Shown here piece after piece: positions 9,777 through 22,809 of a stretch of DNA of 64,000 nucleotides. The DNA is taken from NCBI RefSeq assembly GCF_030272615.1, contig NC_081409.1, positions 615,210,755-615,274,754 of the forward strand, read 5' to 3'. This DNA is from Cryptomeria japonica. Taxonomy: Eukaryota > Streptophyta > Pinopsida > Cupressales > Cupressaceae. The first letter of the stretch is position 1. Each line of letters begins with the position of its first letter. The notes beneath the pieces are model-generated. The model was not told the origin of the DNA. It searched no databases and saw nothing but the letters and a program-made list of their open reading frames with translations. A program made the translations under genes and the position numbers.

Positions 9777-12560
9777 TCAGACTAGAGCTCTCAGTTTCTT
9801 CACTAAGGAAATGTTTAATGCCTTTTGATGCTTCTTCTGTGCATTAGCTTCAGCAACCTCTTCCAGGCATTGTACCTGGTCCTCCACAACTATACATAGA
9901 AGTTTTAGTTGGGCCAAAGAGGAATCAGTATTGGGGAGGTTAGTACCGGGAATCAAACTGGTAAGAGTATTCACCGCAGTTTGAATAACATCTTGCTCCT
10001 TTTTCCTCCTTAATGCTTCCAGTCACTCTTGTGCAAGCTTAATGCTTTGGAGAAGCTCCAATTCATTTGCAGATTGGAGGTCAATAGGACTGGTGATTTC
10101 AGCCAGTTTGGCTTGACCATCGGTTGCCTTTGGGGTCTCCACTTGTGTGCTCTTTGTCGCTTCCTTCTTCTCTTTGGCTCTTTGCTTTTCCTCTTCTACC
10201 TTCTTGTGCTCCTCCTCTTCTTTATTTTTCTTCTCTTCTTCTTTCTTCCTTTCTTCTTCCTTTTTCTTCTTCTCATTTTGTTTCCTCTTCTCCTCTTCTC
10301 TCTACTTCTCCTCTTCTTTCTACTTCTCCTCTTATTTATTTTTCTCTTCCTCTTTCTTCTTTTCCTCTTCCTTCCTTTTCTCCTCTTCTTTCCTTTACTC
10401 TTCCTCTTTCTTCTTATCCTCATCTTTCTTCTTTTCTTCTTCTTTCCTCTTTTCCTCTTCTTTCCTCTTCTCTTCTTCCTGTTTCCTTTTCTTCTCTTCA
10501 TGTTTCCTCTTCTCTTCTTCTTGTTTCGCTTGCTCTTTGTCAGCCTTTTCTTTGTCCTGTCTCTCCTTGTCTGCTTTTTCTTTTTCAGCATCTGGAGTGA
10601 CATCTTGAACATCTAACACATCAACATCAATCATGTCTACCTATTCTGTTACTCTTTCTACTTTATCATCAAATTCCTCATCCGGTTTTCTAGTTTCTGG
10701 TTCCTATTCGGCCTTCTCGTTGGCCTCAGACACTTGGTGCAATCTCAGAGCGGCTTTGGCATGAAAGTGTGTATCTTTCACCACTTCAGAGACTTTTCCT
10801 TCCAGTAACAAGAGTCTTCTTCTCCTCATAAAGAAGAGGCTTTTGTATTTATCCATAATTTCATAGAGCTCAGAATTTGACACATCAGGAAAATATTGTG
10901 CAAAGATTTCCTCTCTTATTTCCTGTTCCTTTTTAATGGCAATGCGCCATTTGTTATCTAAAGAATTCTATAAAGAATCTGGTGTCACCGATCTAATTTC
11001 TGATGGCGACCAGTCATTAATACATAGATATTGAATGACTTCCTCTTCAACTTCCTCCTTTTCATTACCATTAAAATCATCAAAGTGGTCTATTAAATCA
11101 CTTATCACTTTTCTCCTAACATTCTTGATAGTCCTTTGACAATGTGTCAATGGTTTGTAAGAGGAAATGTCTATATTTACTAGTGCTGATGATGTCGGTT
11201 CATTGCTAGTTGTCTTTGCCTTCTTCCTAGTTTGCCTAGTCTTCTTAAGCTACACTTCAGGTTTTGTATCCTCAGAATCTGGTGAGTTTCTCTTGGTCTT
11301 CCGCTTCCTTTCAAAAACCTTGGCGGGTGCAACCTCTGGTTTCTTTTTGGCTGGTGACCGCTTGGTCACTTTAGGACTTGCTAAGGTAGTCGGTGCCGAT
11401 AATGATTGCACTCCCTTTCCCTTCTTCACTGAAGTTTCTTCAACCAGTTCTATCCTTTCCAAGTAGGTGTCGGTTCTCTTCTTCTTTGGATCAAGAGGCA
11501 AGGAAAGTAGGGTACAGGCATACCCATCTAGCATGTCATACATCACCTCATATCCCATGGGTTCAACTTTTTCTTTTCTGGGCTCCACCACCTCCATTAT
11601 GCACTCATCTACTCTAATGATAAAGCAAATGTCCTCTTCATACTTCTTAACAATATTGCTAGATATCCTCACCTGTAGGCTCATCTTCCGCTTGAATTCA
11701 TCAAAATATTTATTCAAGACTTCAGGATACCTAGTTCCCACCACTTGAAGACTTTCTCTGATTTGTTTGGTAACTGATTGGTTAGCAGACCATTGAATAT
11801 CATCGACTCCCAGAAAATAGCCTTGAAAGTAGAAAAACAGACCTACCAAAAGTTGTCCAAATTTGAATCTTAGGGCACTATCATGTTTGATAGACTTCTG
11901 GTTTAATAATAGTTTCTTCTGCATCCAGGTGCATAGATCAAATGACGCATCTTCCATGATCATTCTGTAGGCGGCATTTATCACAGCAGCAGAGACAAAG
12001 TTTTTTCTACTAGCATAGAACATCTGGTATCCGATCACCATGCAGGCATACTTGACCAAATCATCCTTGATGGTGTTGACGGTCATTACCCGTTGGTCAC
12101 TCACAGAACCAATGAGCTTAGTCATTTCAGTCTTGATGAATTTTCTTAGGGCTGGCACCTCACCAGTCTTGCAGAAACTGATGACAACATGAATGGTTGT
12201 AGGCGTAATGTCATGTGTCCTTTCGAGATACATCTTGTCGCCATGTACTCTTCTCAGGATGATGCAGACATGATATTTCATAAATTCTTCAAGAAAGTAC
12301 ACCACATTGTGAAGTTTCTTCCTCTCCAGGATGTTGTATTCTGGTTTGATCTTCTTGTCATCCTCGCAGAATAGGCCTAGCTCAGAATGGATCACTAGAG
12401 ATCCTTGGTCTTCCAATTTACAATCAATGTACCTTGAAATATCATCTTCCACTATGACTCCAACGGGTATCTAGGATAGGGCATTGTATTTCATCTTCCG
12501 TTGGATAAAATCTGCTGAATCAATAGGTGCACTAGGACTAGAGTGTGATGTAGAAGCTAT
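9777..12560 (-). pseudogene. Unknown ~930-codon ORF in place of pol (Sirevirus-like element)
   Basis: One reading frame runs from about 12560 to 9777 with only a handful of in-frame stops (near 12472, 11250, 10968, 10395 and a few more), so it was one protein. The likely start is an ATA that replaced ATG at 12558-12560, because ASTSHSSPSAPIDS and FIQRKMKYNAL follow in frame. Residues ~40-370 look globular and helix-rich; a lysine/proline-rich basic stretch follows (KRSPAKKKPEVAPAK), then an acidic segment, a ~75-residue K/E/R-only charged helix (10395-10634) and a final helix. I do not recognise any domain. It lies in frame +2 relative to gag, in the place where Copia pol would be. It could be a captured host gene or an accessory ORF of a non-autonomous family. 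Confidence 0.65.
10180..10640 (-). repeat. Purine-strand microsatellite coding a K/E/R-rich helix
   Basis: The plus strand is almost pure pyrimidine (CTTCTTC, TCCTCTTC units); the minus strand encodes long runs of Lys, Glu and Arg. All six frames stay largely open, which produces several false ORFs on the plus strand (Leu/Phe/Ser-rich). It is part of the unknown ORF, where it would form a single charged alpha-helix. Confidence 0.8.
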
Positions 12561-13084
12561 GATTAACTAATAAACAAGAATTTTGATAAATACCTTCAGA
12601 ATTTTGAAATTTAGGATTTGTCAATATAGCGTACACTTCACCACTTCAATTGTTTGAATACCGCTTAGTGTTCTTCACTGATAGGTTGCAAGTACCTCAT
12701 AATTCTTCTGCTATTTTTCAATTCACTCTGAATCACAAGTCAAATCGCCTTTGGTCACTCTGCACTTGAAAATTTATTCGCTTGCAAATTGATAAGTGAA
12801 AATGAATTGAAAATCCCTTTTAAACAAATTCTTCACCTACCATAATAAATGCTCCACCATTAGGTTATCAACCCTAATTTTGCCTTTTACCATTTTTGGT
12901 CTTCTGTCAATTGGCAGGTAACACATACCGGTTAAGGTCTTTTACCGATATAAACCAAGGGTTTGAAACATTTAACCAATTTGTTCCCCCTAAGTTTTTC
13001 TGGAGCTTAGTTTGTCGGTTCAGTGACTTCCACACTAGGTGTAGAAACCAGTTCTTCTTGTGACACTTCTTCAGGTTTCTTCTT

Positions 13085-14287
13085 CTATGTTGTCTTCATA
13101 TCTGTTTGAACAATTTCAACATCAATCTTTCCTTCTGGAGTGACCAGTATATCATCTGATATGTTCTTTGCCATCCTGCAGATTCTAGCTATGTGACCTG
13201 GTTTGTTGCAGTGATAGCATACCATTCCAGGTGCTTTCCATGGTCCATTGTTCATTCTACCATTATTCCTCCTACATGTTGCAGTAGTGTGACCGCTACC
13301 ATGGCAAATCAAATAGGTTGCTCTCCAACCGGTTGCCACTTGATAGCCACCACCACCTGACTGATGGTCATAGGCATTATACCAATTTGGATTCTGGTTC
13401 ACAGAGGATTTAGGAAAAACTCCTTGAGTCCTTTGAGGATATATCTCGGTGTTGTGCATAATAGACATGAATTCAAATGCTCTATGCCCAAACTTGTTGC
13501 ATGCATAACAGTTACCATTGAATTTATTGGATCTAGGTTTATTGTTTAGAAAATAAGGAAAATTATTGTAAGCCTTATTTCTACACACATTAGCAGTATG
13601 TCCTTCCTTGAGACAATTAAAGCAAATAGGTTTAAAATTTTGCTTACCTTTATCCTTTGGTGTCAGTTGTTTCTTTGATGCTCCATCTTTTGTTCCAGAG
13701 GTCTCACCTTCCTCATAACCGAAAAAACCAAGTCCAGTGGTATTCTTTAGCAGTTTAGCTGATTCAAGATTTTGTTCTAGCTTAACAGTACTCTTATTGA
13801 ATTTGGCAAGTATTTCCTTTGACTCAGTGAGTTCCTTGGAAAAAGAAGCATTGGATTCCTTCAAGGTTGCATTCTTAGAAATAGCCATGTTTAGTTCACC
13901 TTGCATTTCTTCTTTTTCCACTTTACTCCCTTGGAGATGAGCGGTAAGGGCACTGATTTCTTGCTTCAGCTTGGAGATCTCATGATCTTTGTCTTTTACC
14001 AAATCTTTAGCTTTCCTCCGGCTCTCAAGCTCTTGGCACATTCTGATAGTCAGTCCTTCCAGTTCCCTTCTTAGGTTAGCATTAGATTCATTCAGTTTTT
14101 CAACTTCTTTAACTAGGGCTTCCATGTCTGCTTCATCAGAAGAATTATTTTCAGTAAGCTGCATCAGTTTCTCAGCATGTTCTCTTCTCTTTGCTAGAGA
14201 GGCTTTATATTTGACTTTAAGTTCATCAAAGGCTTTCTCAATCTGAGTGAGATGATGAGTAAGCTCCCTCACAATGTATTCCCCCAT
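13085..14287 (-). CDS. Gag-like protein with coiled coil and CCHC knuckles
   Basis: An open frame of 400 codons. Residues ~1-190 (starting MGEYIVRELTHHL) are a heptad-rich coiled coil of Glu, Leu and Lys. After the linker GLGFFGYEEGE come four zinc-knuckle positions: CFNCLKEGHTANVC (intact), CYACNKFGHRAFEF (last Cys lost), CHGSGHTTATC (first Cys missing) and CYHCNKPGHIARIC (intact). GLG...C..C...GH is typical of the C-terminal half of Sirevirus Gag; the usual N-terminal capsid (UBN2-type) half is absent. The frame extends upstream into the LTR, but those residues read LTR and primer site, so I chose the ATG at 14285-14287, about 40 bases after the primer site. It would bind element RNA. No pol is fused to it. 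Confidence 0.75.
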   Translation of the reverse strand: MGEYIVRELTHHLTQIEKAFDELKVKYKASLAKRREHAEKLMQLTENNSSDEADMEALVKEVEKLNESNANLRRELEGLTIRMCQELESRRKAKDLVKDKDHEISKLKQEISALTAHLQGSKVEKEEMQGELNMAISKNATLKESNASFSKELTESKEILAKFNKSTVKLEQNLESAKLLKNTTGLGFFGYEEGETSGTKDGASKKQLTPKDKGKQNFKPICFNCLKEGHTANVCRNKAYNNFPYFLNNKPRSNKFNGNCYACNKFGHRAFEFMSIMHNTEIYPQRTQGVFPKSSVNQNPNWYNAYDHQSGGGGYQVATGWRATYLICHGSGHTTATCRRNNGRMNNGPWKAPGMVCYHCNKPGHIARICRMAKNISDDILVTPEGKIDVEIVQTDMKTT

Positions 14288-14323
14288 ATCTCCTTTCAAG
14301 TGGTTAAACTTATAGAAAGGTTG

Positions 14324-14335
14324 GCTCTGATACCA
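14324..14335 (-). promoter_or_regulatory. Primer-binding site (initiator-Met tRNA)
   Basis: TGGTATCAGAGC on the minus strand, two bases inside the 5' LTR, complementary to the 3' end of plant initiator-Met tRNA. It fixes the element's orientation. Confidence 0.9.
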
Positions 14336-14337
14336 AT

Positions 14338-15482
14338 TGATGTATACTAAGAGGGGGGGTGAATTAGTATACCAAAAAATACTAAACTCAAACACTTAAA
14401 TAGTTTAGCAGTTAACTAGTATAATAGATTTACTAACAAACCGGTTAAGACAAATGCAAACCAAATAGCAAATAAAGCATTCACCCACAAGAGAACTATC
14501 ACCATAACACAAGAGATTTTAACATGGAAATCCAAATGGGAAAAACTACTGTGAGATGAAACTCACAAGTAACTATCTACAGAATAGTAACCAGACCGGT
14601 TAAGGTCATACAATTTTCTTCACTAGAATAGATCCTATTAGGAATCTAGATCTTTATTAGGAGATAAGTCCTATTAAAGACTGCTTTGTGAGAGGATTTC
14701 AGATCCATAGTTGTGAACCACCTTGTTAGAGGATTTACAAAGGCTTTTCCAAGCCTACTCGGTTAAGGGTTTTAGACTTGTCAAAGATGTGAGTAATGAA
14801 CAAGTGAGTGATCTAGATACTAGCACAGTATGCTTGGTTAGATCCTTGATAGCTCATTGTTAATGCACATTTAGCATTACTTTAGTCTTCAGTAACTCCA
14901 CACTCTATTTCTTCACATAGACCTAATCTTATCTTTTGTGTTCACACATACAGAAACCTCATGCACTTCTAAAACCCTATTACAGCTAAAACCCTAGACA
15001 TGATGTCCTTATAAAGGAATCTAATTTCATGTCGGTCCAATAGGATTACATTACAAGTTCCTAGGTTCAGTGCATCTAGACACATTTGGTAACACGACAC
15101 AAAATCACCGCCAAAGTGTCGATGGATAATAACTCATCACAGAAATACCAGTTGGTAACTCATCACAGAGTAATATCATTTTCTTACCGATTACCGGTTC
15201 ATACATTTTACTAATTATCAGTTTGTTAAAATGAAGACTGAGAAAACATAAACAACCACTTTGTTCCTTCGTACCGCTTTGAGATCCTCAAACCGCTTGA
15301 GGTCTTCATACCACTTTGTGATCAGTAAACACTTTTTGCAAAACACCGATAGTCTAAAGACTATAATTCATAATACCAGTTGGAACAATTACCAGTTGAG
15401 CGTAACTCATACATACAAAAAGTGATCTCAAAACAAGTGTGTGTCCATCAATGACAATCACAACATCATCAAAATTCCAACA
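14338..15482 (-). repeat. 5' LTR of the Sirevirus-like element
   Basis: About 1.15 kb, the partner of 7882-8998. Many ACCGGTT sites of the other copy read ACCAGTT here (for example near 15376 and 15392), the change expected from deamination of a methylated CpG. The ...CA end adjoins the primer site. Confidence 0.9.
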
Positions 15483-17700
15483 ATGACTATATCCATGAGC
15501 ATGGTGGGGTGGACCTATGGGTACATCCTGTTTGGGTGGTGTTGCACACCACTATTGGGGACTAGTGGACTTGTGTGAGGCCCTACCCCGAGCCGTCATA
15601 GAATTTTAGTTATTTTCATGTTGGACCTATTATTGATAATATAATTTGATGCATTATGGACACGGATTTTATATGATTCAGTATTTGGATAACTTTGATA
15701 TGATTTTGTCATTTAGTTTGATTTGCAGTACTTTGTTTTGATGCTAGAAATTATGGATGCATGCTCTATAAATGATTTAATTTCATGATGATTATGATGA
15801 TGCCATTTAGTAGATTATTTTATGTGGATGTTATTAGATAATTGGAAACTTGATTATTATAATTGAAATTGTATGCAATGTCTGAATTGTATTATTTTCT
15901 TATGATAATATTATATGTGATTTTTTTGGAATTACTAATGTGCAAAGTGAGATGTGCAGGAAAATTTATTCCATGTGGCCATGGAAATTATTTGGAGAAT
16001 CAAGCCTAAACCTATGTGCGTTTGTGAAGCCAAGGGTTGTCTATTTGGAGAGACAACACCTAGTTTATAAATGTCTTTTAATTTATAAATTTTATGCTTG
16101 GATGTGTGTTTAATTTGAAAATTGTTTAATTTATTAATTCCAAAAAGGGACATTGCCATGTGTATTTTAGTGATGTGTAATTCTTTTTGTGGTGTCACTT
16201 GACACATGTGTTATAAAGTGAGTTGGCAATGGCATGTCCCTTGGAAGGAATTTGTTTTACCATTGTTTTTTTCAATTATCCTAGTATGGTCCCAAGAAAA
16301 TATTGGATAGGGAGCCATTAGAAAGGTCAACTCAGGGTTGACCCGTATGTAAACTTTGGGTGAGTTTCTAGAGGATTAAATTAACTCCTAGGGTCAAGTT
16401 AGGGGCATTTTTAGTGGGCAATATAATGTACCTATGGATAAAGGCCAAATTTAGCGATGTGTCCACTCCCTAGGGATTGTTTAGTCACCCCAAAAGTTGA
16501 GTTTTCCAAGTTGGCCGAATTTCAACTTTCGAGGATCCTACCTAGGTTAGACCACCCTCCTCATGAGTGACAACGATCTTTCCCATTCCTTTTACTTTTT
16601 TGAGGTGCCTTGGCTAGAGAGTTTGTAAGGTGTTGGGAATACCAACCTATGAACATCCCTCACCCTTCCCAAGAGGATTGAAAAGAGTGAGGAGTGTCTT
16701 CTTAGGGAATGGTTTGGGAGGTAGAAGTTTGATCACCCACTCTCCATTTTTGGAGACATAGATTTTCTTGAGATTGCTCTTGGCTTGGGAATTTTTTGGC
16801 TAAGTCTTGTGAAGGAAAATTTGGTGGATTGGGAAGCTCTCCTACAATTTCTTTTCATCCTTTTGGCAGATTTAAGGTTGGTTGGTTTACTATCTCATGT
16901 ATGTTGCTTTGTATTTGAAAAGATTGTTTGTTGTAGTTGTTTTTTTTCATTGTTGATTTCTAAGCATGTTTAGGAAGATGTTGAGTTATCCCCTATGTGT
17001 TTATGTTATTGAGGTTTTATGTTATTTTTTGGGGATTTTTCAAGGCCAAACTCATCCTTGGGAGGGTAGAGTGGCCTTGGGGTGAAGGGTTGTTTGACAA
17101 CCTATGAGTGTAGAGGCTCTCTTTGGAAGAGAGTGATTCACAAGAGATTATGGCACCCTTGCTACATAATGTCTTGTTTATGCAATGGGGGTCATAAGGG
17201 GAGTTTGTTGGCTTGTATGCCTTGGGGAACATAAGGAATTGTTGGGACAAGTTTGGAACTTGTGGATGTGCTTCTTGCTAGCCTTGCAATGGCATTATGT
17301 TCTCCTACTTGCTGAATTCTCCTCTAGGTATTTGGTCCACCTTCACCCCACTTGAAAAGTCACATAAGTGATGTTGTCTACCCTTGGGTTGGGAGTGTGA
17401 ATGTTATGAATTTTCTTGCTTATATGTGTATTTATTGTGTGTATCTCATTTAGCCTTGGTTCTCCTAGCTCGGGGGTGGCTTCTTGTAAGCCTAGGTTGG
17501 GAGGTGAGCCTCCATGGTCACAACCTACAACTTTTATTTGCAGGTTTGCTTGAGAAGAGATTGGAAAGGAAGCTTGAAAAGATCCTATTTCTTATTGTAT
17601 TTAGTTGTAAAAAAGAAAAATAATATATTTGATAAGCCCTCATTTGGTAGAAATGAGAGGCTTGATTTAGCTATTTCCTATTTTTAATAAAAGAGACTAT
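15483..17700 (+). repeat. Left arm of large inverted repeat, inner block
   Basis: Continues the arm interrupted at 7881. The best-preserved part, 17030-17662, is repeated inverted at 24806-25400. It includes a 27-base identical stretch (17056-17082 against the reverse complement of 25351-25377) and GAAATGAGAGGCT (17650-17662 against 24806-24818). The section 15483-17000 shows little clear similarity to its expected partner (about 25400-26550), so the arm is diverged or rearranged there. No coding region is supported. Confidence 0.65.
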
Positions 17701-18254
17701 GGTGTTTTTAATGTAACTGTTGGATTTGTTTTACCATGTAATAAAGATGTATTTTATTTGAGTAAATCCTTGCAAAGAAAAGAATAATATTTGAGTTATT
17801 CTTTATTGTTATTTACTTCTTGAAACAGATTAGGAATGAAGTCTATTTCTATCTTATTTAGCTAATGCAAAAAAAAAATGAAATATATTCAAATGATGTA
17901 ATGCAGTTATTAGTAAAGAAAGGAAATATTGCTTCTGTCTATAGTTTAAACACAAAATAAATAAATATATTTTTAGAGTGAATATTAATATTGCATCACA
18001 TCTATTGTTTATGGATTAAATAGATTTTTTTTAAATAGTTGGTTGCAACTGTTAATAAAAATGTCTTTGTCATATTTTTCCTATTCTCTAAATGCATGTG
18101 TAGAGAAAAAGTTAGGAAATATTGTAGATCTAGTTATAGTTAGCTTAAAGAAAAAAGGAAACTAAATGATATTTAAAGAAAACAAAAGCTATTCTATTCT
18201 GTTATTTAAGAAGTTCCTAATGTTACACTTGAAAAGAAACAGAATTAAAACAAG

Positions 18255-18338
<84 letters not shown>

Positions 18339-18784
18339 TAATGTTTTAAAACCTACATCTAAACTATTGTATTTATCCTGAAACAAAATGAATAACACAT
18401 TTTTGCATTAAAGTTAAAATACATAGATTTAATAAACTATGAGAAATCTGGAAATAAAGGAAATGGTTATTTATTTTAAATATTCTGATCATACCATATT
18501 TAAATCCTGAGAACAGTTTGTTGTTACAAAAAATATATACTCATGTGTTTATATTTTTTTTAATCAGTAAATATTTTTTCATTCTATTGATTGAGAGATT
18601 TCAAAATACAAAAAATGCAGTCATTCACCATGCATAAACGCAGACAAAGAGAAAACCATACTACCCACAGTCCAAACTTGTAAATTATCCTACCCTACAA
18701 CTTATAGTGGCAAACAAAAAACCAGTTCATTGTTGGTTGTCCGAAACAAATGTTCCAACAATAATATAAGTTTTGGAATTAAAA
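17701..18784. other. AT-rich DNA around a (TA)n tract
   Basis: No gene seen. It is very AT-rich and similar in style to 23736-24780 on the opposite arm. It holds the microsatellite at 18258-18335. Confidence 0.5.
18258..18335. repeat. (TA)n microsatellite, about 39 units
   Basis: Uninterrupted TA dinucleotides. It marks the left edge of the segment holding the unknown ORF and RNase H fragment; a second TA tract marks the right edge at 20391. Confidence 0.97.
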
Positions 18785-19534
18785 CTAACAGATGAAATCA
18801 TTTGGAAGCAAATTTAAAAACACTGGTCGAGAGGCCGCTCACTCACTATCCCCCTGGGTTGCCTCCTCCCTTCCCTCCTCGGAGGTCAATGCTTTACCTT
18901 TTGTTGCTTCAGTTTTCATTTTTGTAATGCAGTCTAGGCACCCAAAGTTAGGGTCGCCCTCCAAGCTTGCCAGTAGCTATATGGCCCTTCCTTCTTCAAA
19001 TCTATCTCTCAATTCCCTACCAACCTCCGTCCTTGCCACCACATGCAGAGCCTTCAGGACTTCATCCACCTTGGTTAATTTCACAAAGAGTTTCATCGCT
19101 TCCCACCCCACACGAGCACGTTTATAGCACTGGTATTTGATTTCATCCTCTGGGCCACGAATAAAAGGAAGCAATTCCTCCTGGTCATCCCCTTCCTTAA
19201 TTCGAATGCCAACTCGCGATACCACCCACTCAAAGATTGAATCTAGGTTAATCAAAAAATCCCCATCAATCAATTTGACCAATGTGAGTTTGACCTTTTC
19301 CACCTCCGGTTCGAATTCACAGGCCCACGCTAGAATCAGAGAGCATACCTCCATGTTAGTTCGATATCGATGATGGATATGTGCCACTTCCTTTGCAAGC
19401 ATCAATCAACCAACCGCCCACAACTTCTCCTCCTTAAACCGAAACAGTCCTTGCATTCGTTTATCCAATAGTTTGCCCAAAAAGGGCACCAATTTCTTGT
19501 CTGTTTGCAGCGTGAAATTGGCCTCCATGGTCAT
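18785..19534 (-). pseudogene. Unknown protein, decayed 250-codon ORF
   Basis: One frame from MTMEANFTLQTDKKLVPF (start 19532-19534) to a TAG at 18785-18787, broken by only two in-frame stops: a TGA at 19406-19408 and a TAG near 18977. The sequence is rich in charged residues and looks like a real globular protein (KLVPFLGKLLDKRMQGLF, ILAWACEFEPEVEKVKL, FIRGPEDEIKYQCYKRARV), with a low-complexity charged tail. The base composition is clearly more GC-rich than the flanks. The first ATG is preceded by TTGCAG, which could be a splice acceptor, so earlier exons are possible. I cannot name a family. It lies 330 bases downstream (minus sense) of an RNase H fragment, so it may be part of a LINE 3' region or an unrelated captured gene. 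Confidence 0.55.
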
Positions 19535-19866
19535 CTGCAATTTCAAAAAGCACTTCCTACAAAACAATGTCATACAAAAGCTACAAGATACAAAATTGTT
19601 CTGCTTCAAAACAAACCCTAGCATGCAGATCAAAAGGTAATAAATTTTGCCTCCACCGTATAGGATGGGTAATGAGTGTGGAGGATAATGAATTAACGCC
19701 ATGAGATCAAGAAAAATATTTCCTTCCATCCTCCCCTCCCTCTGTTCATGCGACCTGCCACATGCAACTCCTTCTGCAACAAATAGTCACCACCTTGGCA
19801 TTTGTACTTTCCAAATTTACTCGCCTTAACAAGTTGAGGATAGCACATTTTTTTTAAAGACTGCAA

Positions 19867-20345
19867 TTAGTACCACTCCCACACGTGACCATTGCCCTTC
19901 CACCATTTGGCTACGCAACTATCCAATTCACTTCCAATGTTTGACAACACATCTACCAAAGAATTTGCTCCCCTCCTAATGTGTGTGACACGGAACTCCA
20001 TGAATGCGTTGAGTTTCTCTCGAATCATCACCACCCTTCTATTTAGCTTCCAACATGGCGTGTTGCCTTCAGCTATTGCATTAACCACTATCTGAGAGTC
20101 CCCTTCTAAGTGAAGCCTTTGGACTTTCATGTTTGAGGCTAGTTCTGTTGCTAGAAAGGCCGCCTGGACCTCTACTTCACTGTTGGTGCCATCCTACAAT
20201 CGTTGAGCTCCTTTGAATAGCATAAATCCATTTTCGTCTCTTGCCACCACACTTGCACCTGAGGTTCCCGGGTTTCCTTTTGATGCACCATCAAAATTGA
20301 TCTTTATCCATTATTTTCTTGGTGGTTCCCATTTAACCTTCTCTA
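19867..20345 (-). pseudogene. RNase H (RVT_3-type) domain fragment of a LINE
   Basis: On the minus strand: KINFDGASKGNPG (about 20270-20305), NSEVEVQAAFLATELA (about 20135-20180), HLEGDSQIVVNAI (about 20078-20116) and VTHIRRGANSLVDVLSNIG (about 19935-19995). These are the D..SKGNPG, E....A, GDS and HI.R..N..AD.L.N.G motifs of the RNase H domain at the C-terminus of plant LINE ORF2 proteins. One in-frame stop lies near 20197. It ends in a stop at 19867. The RT that should precede it is absent: the sequence meets a (TA)n tract at 20390. Confidence 0.8.
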
Positions 20346-20388
20346 CAGAAAGAACTGGATCAACCCCCAAAGACCCATTAATAGGTTA

Positions 20389-21050
<662 letters not shown>

Positions 21051-22809
21051 CCCATTAGTTAATAGTCAATGTGATAGAAATAATTAACTTCTATTATTGA
21101 CTAGGGGAGAATTGTTCTTAATATAGACTTTATTTAGGAAAATGTGTGTAAGTATTCACACACACATATATATATGCTAATATACATATATTTATATAAA
21201 TATGGTTGTTTGGGTTAAAATTCCTTTAGGAATTTTATTAATGGAAGATCACTTATCCATCATAACCATTATTTACCAAGTGGCTAGATCACTTATCCTC
21301 AACCATATTCATGTGTTTTACTCACACCTGCACTCAAACACACTCAAGCACACATCGATAGATTATCTCTCAAATCCATAGCCGAAGCATAAGGAAAGCA
21401 CATTAATATCATAATTAATTCATCTTTTCATTTGATTTACTAACTCTATTATATGTATACATAACCAAATAATCATGGGATAATTAACTTAATAATTTAA
21501 TCCAATTTATTTCATTATTAAAGTAAGTAAACATATGGGATGTGACACCTATAAAATTATTTACCCTTAGGATGTGGTTTTTAGGGACCTTATAGGGTTC
21601 CTAATCTATTACAATCAAAGGATAAATAAAAATAATAATTAAATATATAGATAATAAGGTTGAGAAAAAATAAGATATTGAAGAATAGAATAATGTGTCA
21701 TGCCCAAACTTTTGGGCAAAAACACAAACAACAAATTTTTTTTTGAATACTTAATTATATGCATCCTATGCTTAAATAGCCATGACAACTTAATAAGTTG
21801 TTCCAACGAAACCTTAATTAATGTTAAAATGGGTTTCTTAGTGAGTGATGAAATAAAATTTAATCAGAAGCCTTAGGTTTCGACAAAACTCCTAGACGAG
21901 AGAATTAGAATATTACTTACATAACAATTACGATAACTCTTATTATCAAGCGGAACAAATAAATTTTATTAGGACAATAATAAATTCACTCAAATGTCCC
22001 TTTCATTTCAGTCGCAAATTATAATACTTAATTAGATCAACTTCTACTAAATAGACATAATATAATTACTTGATTCAATATCAATTATTTATCTAATAAT
22101 AAGTTTCCTCCATCATTGTTATTACATCCTTCCTTTAACTGGATTAAATCTTGCATATATTAATTAATTATTAATACGATTTTAACGTAATAATATTAAT
22201 TAATTGAGCGATTAAAATTTGGCGTGCCAACGTTAAAATGTTAATTGCTTTATTTAATATAAGGTTCCATCAAGGTTAAATAAGTTCGCAAGATCAAGAT
22301 CATTGACTTATTTTAGAAATATATATACAATTCCACTACAATATCCCCTTTCAAATAAACTTTTAATAACCTATATTAAATTCTTCCATTTAATTATAAA
22401 TACCATTAAAATTTCAAAAAAGTATCTATACAACTTAAATCAAGTTGCAAGATGTTAATCCTCCAAGCATTAATATAAATATTTAATATTCAAGATATAC
22501 CTTACCTCTAGGTTTAAAGTTAAATCATTAAAGTTAATAAAAATTTCCATCAATAAACCATTTTAATAAACTACTCAAAAGAGTATTTTACTTCTCTATA
22601 ACTAAACAATTCACAAATTTAATGAATATTAATAATTAATGATAGGCATATAAAATTACTTCTTAAACTAAATTTTAATCTCCATACTAATTAAACTTTT
22701 CACTAAAAACATTTACCCAAATATAAAATAATTCATCACATTATCTATTAAATTTCCAACTAGCCTACTAAACTAAATAATAACTTAAGTTAAATGAATA
22801 ATTCCATTT

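Larger units (their letters stand above)
7882..15482 (-). mobile_element. Non-autonomous Sirevirus-like (Copia) LTR retrotransposon
   Basis: Both LTRs are present (7882-8998 and 14338-15482) with ends TG...CA on the minus strand. The primer site (TGGTATCAGAGC, minus, 14324-14335) adjoins the 5' LTR and a polypurine tract (AAAGGGGGAGAT) adjoins the 3' LTR. The flanks GTGAC (7877-7881) and ATGAC (15483-15487) look like a 5-bp target duplication with one substitution. Inside are a gag-like ORF and a long unknown ORF, but no protease, integrase, reverse transcriptase or RNase H. It must have been moved by enzymes from another element. It sits inside the left arm of the large inverted repeat. Confidence 0.85.

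Noticed and set aside
10029-10616. Leu/Phe- and Ser-rich plus-strand ORFs resembling membrane proteins
   Set aside because: Mirror images of the purine-rich tract that belongs to the minus-strand ORF.
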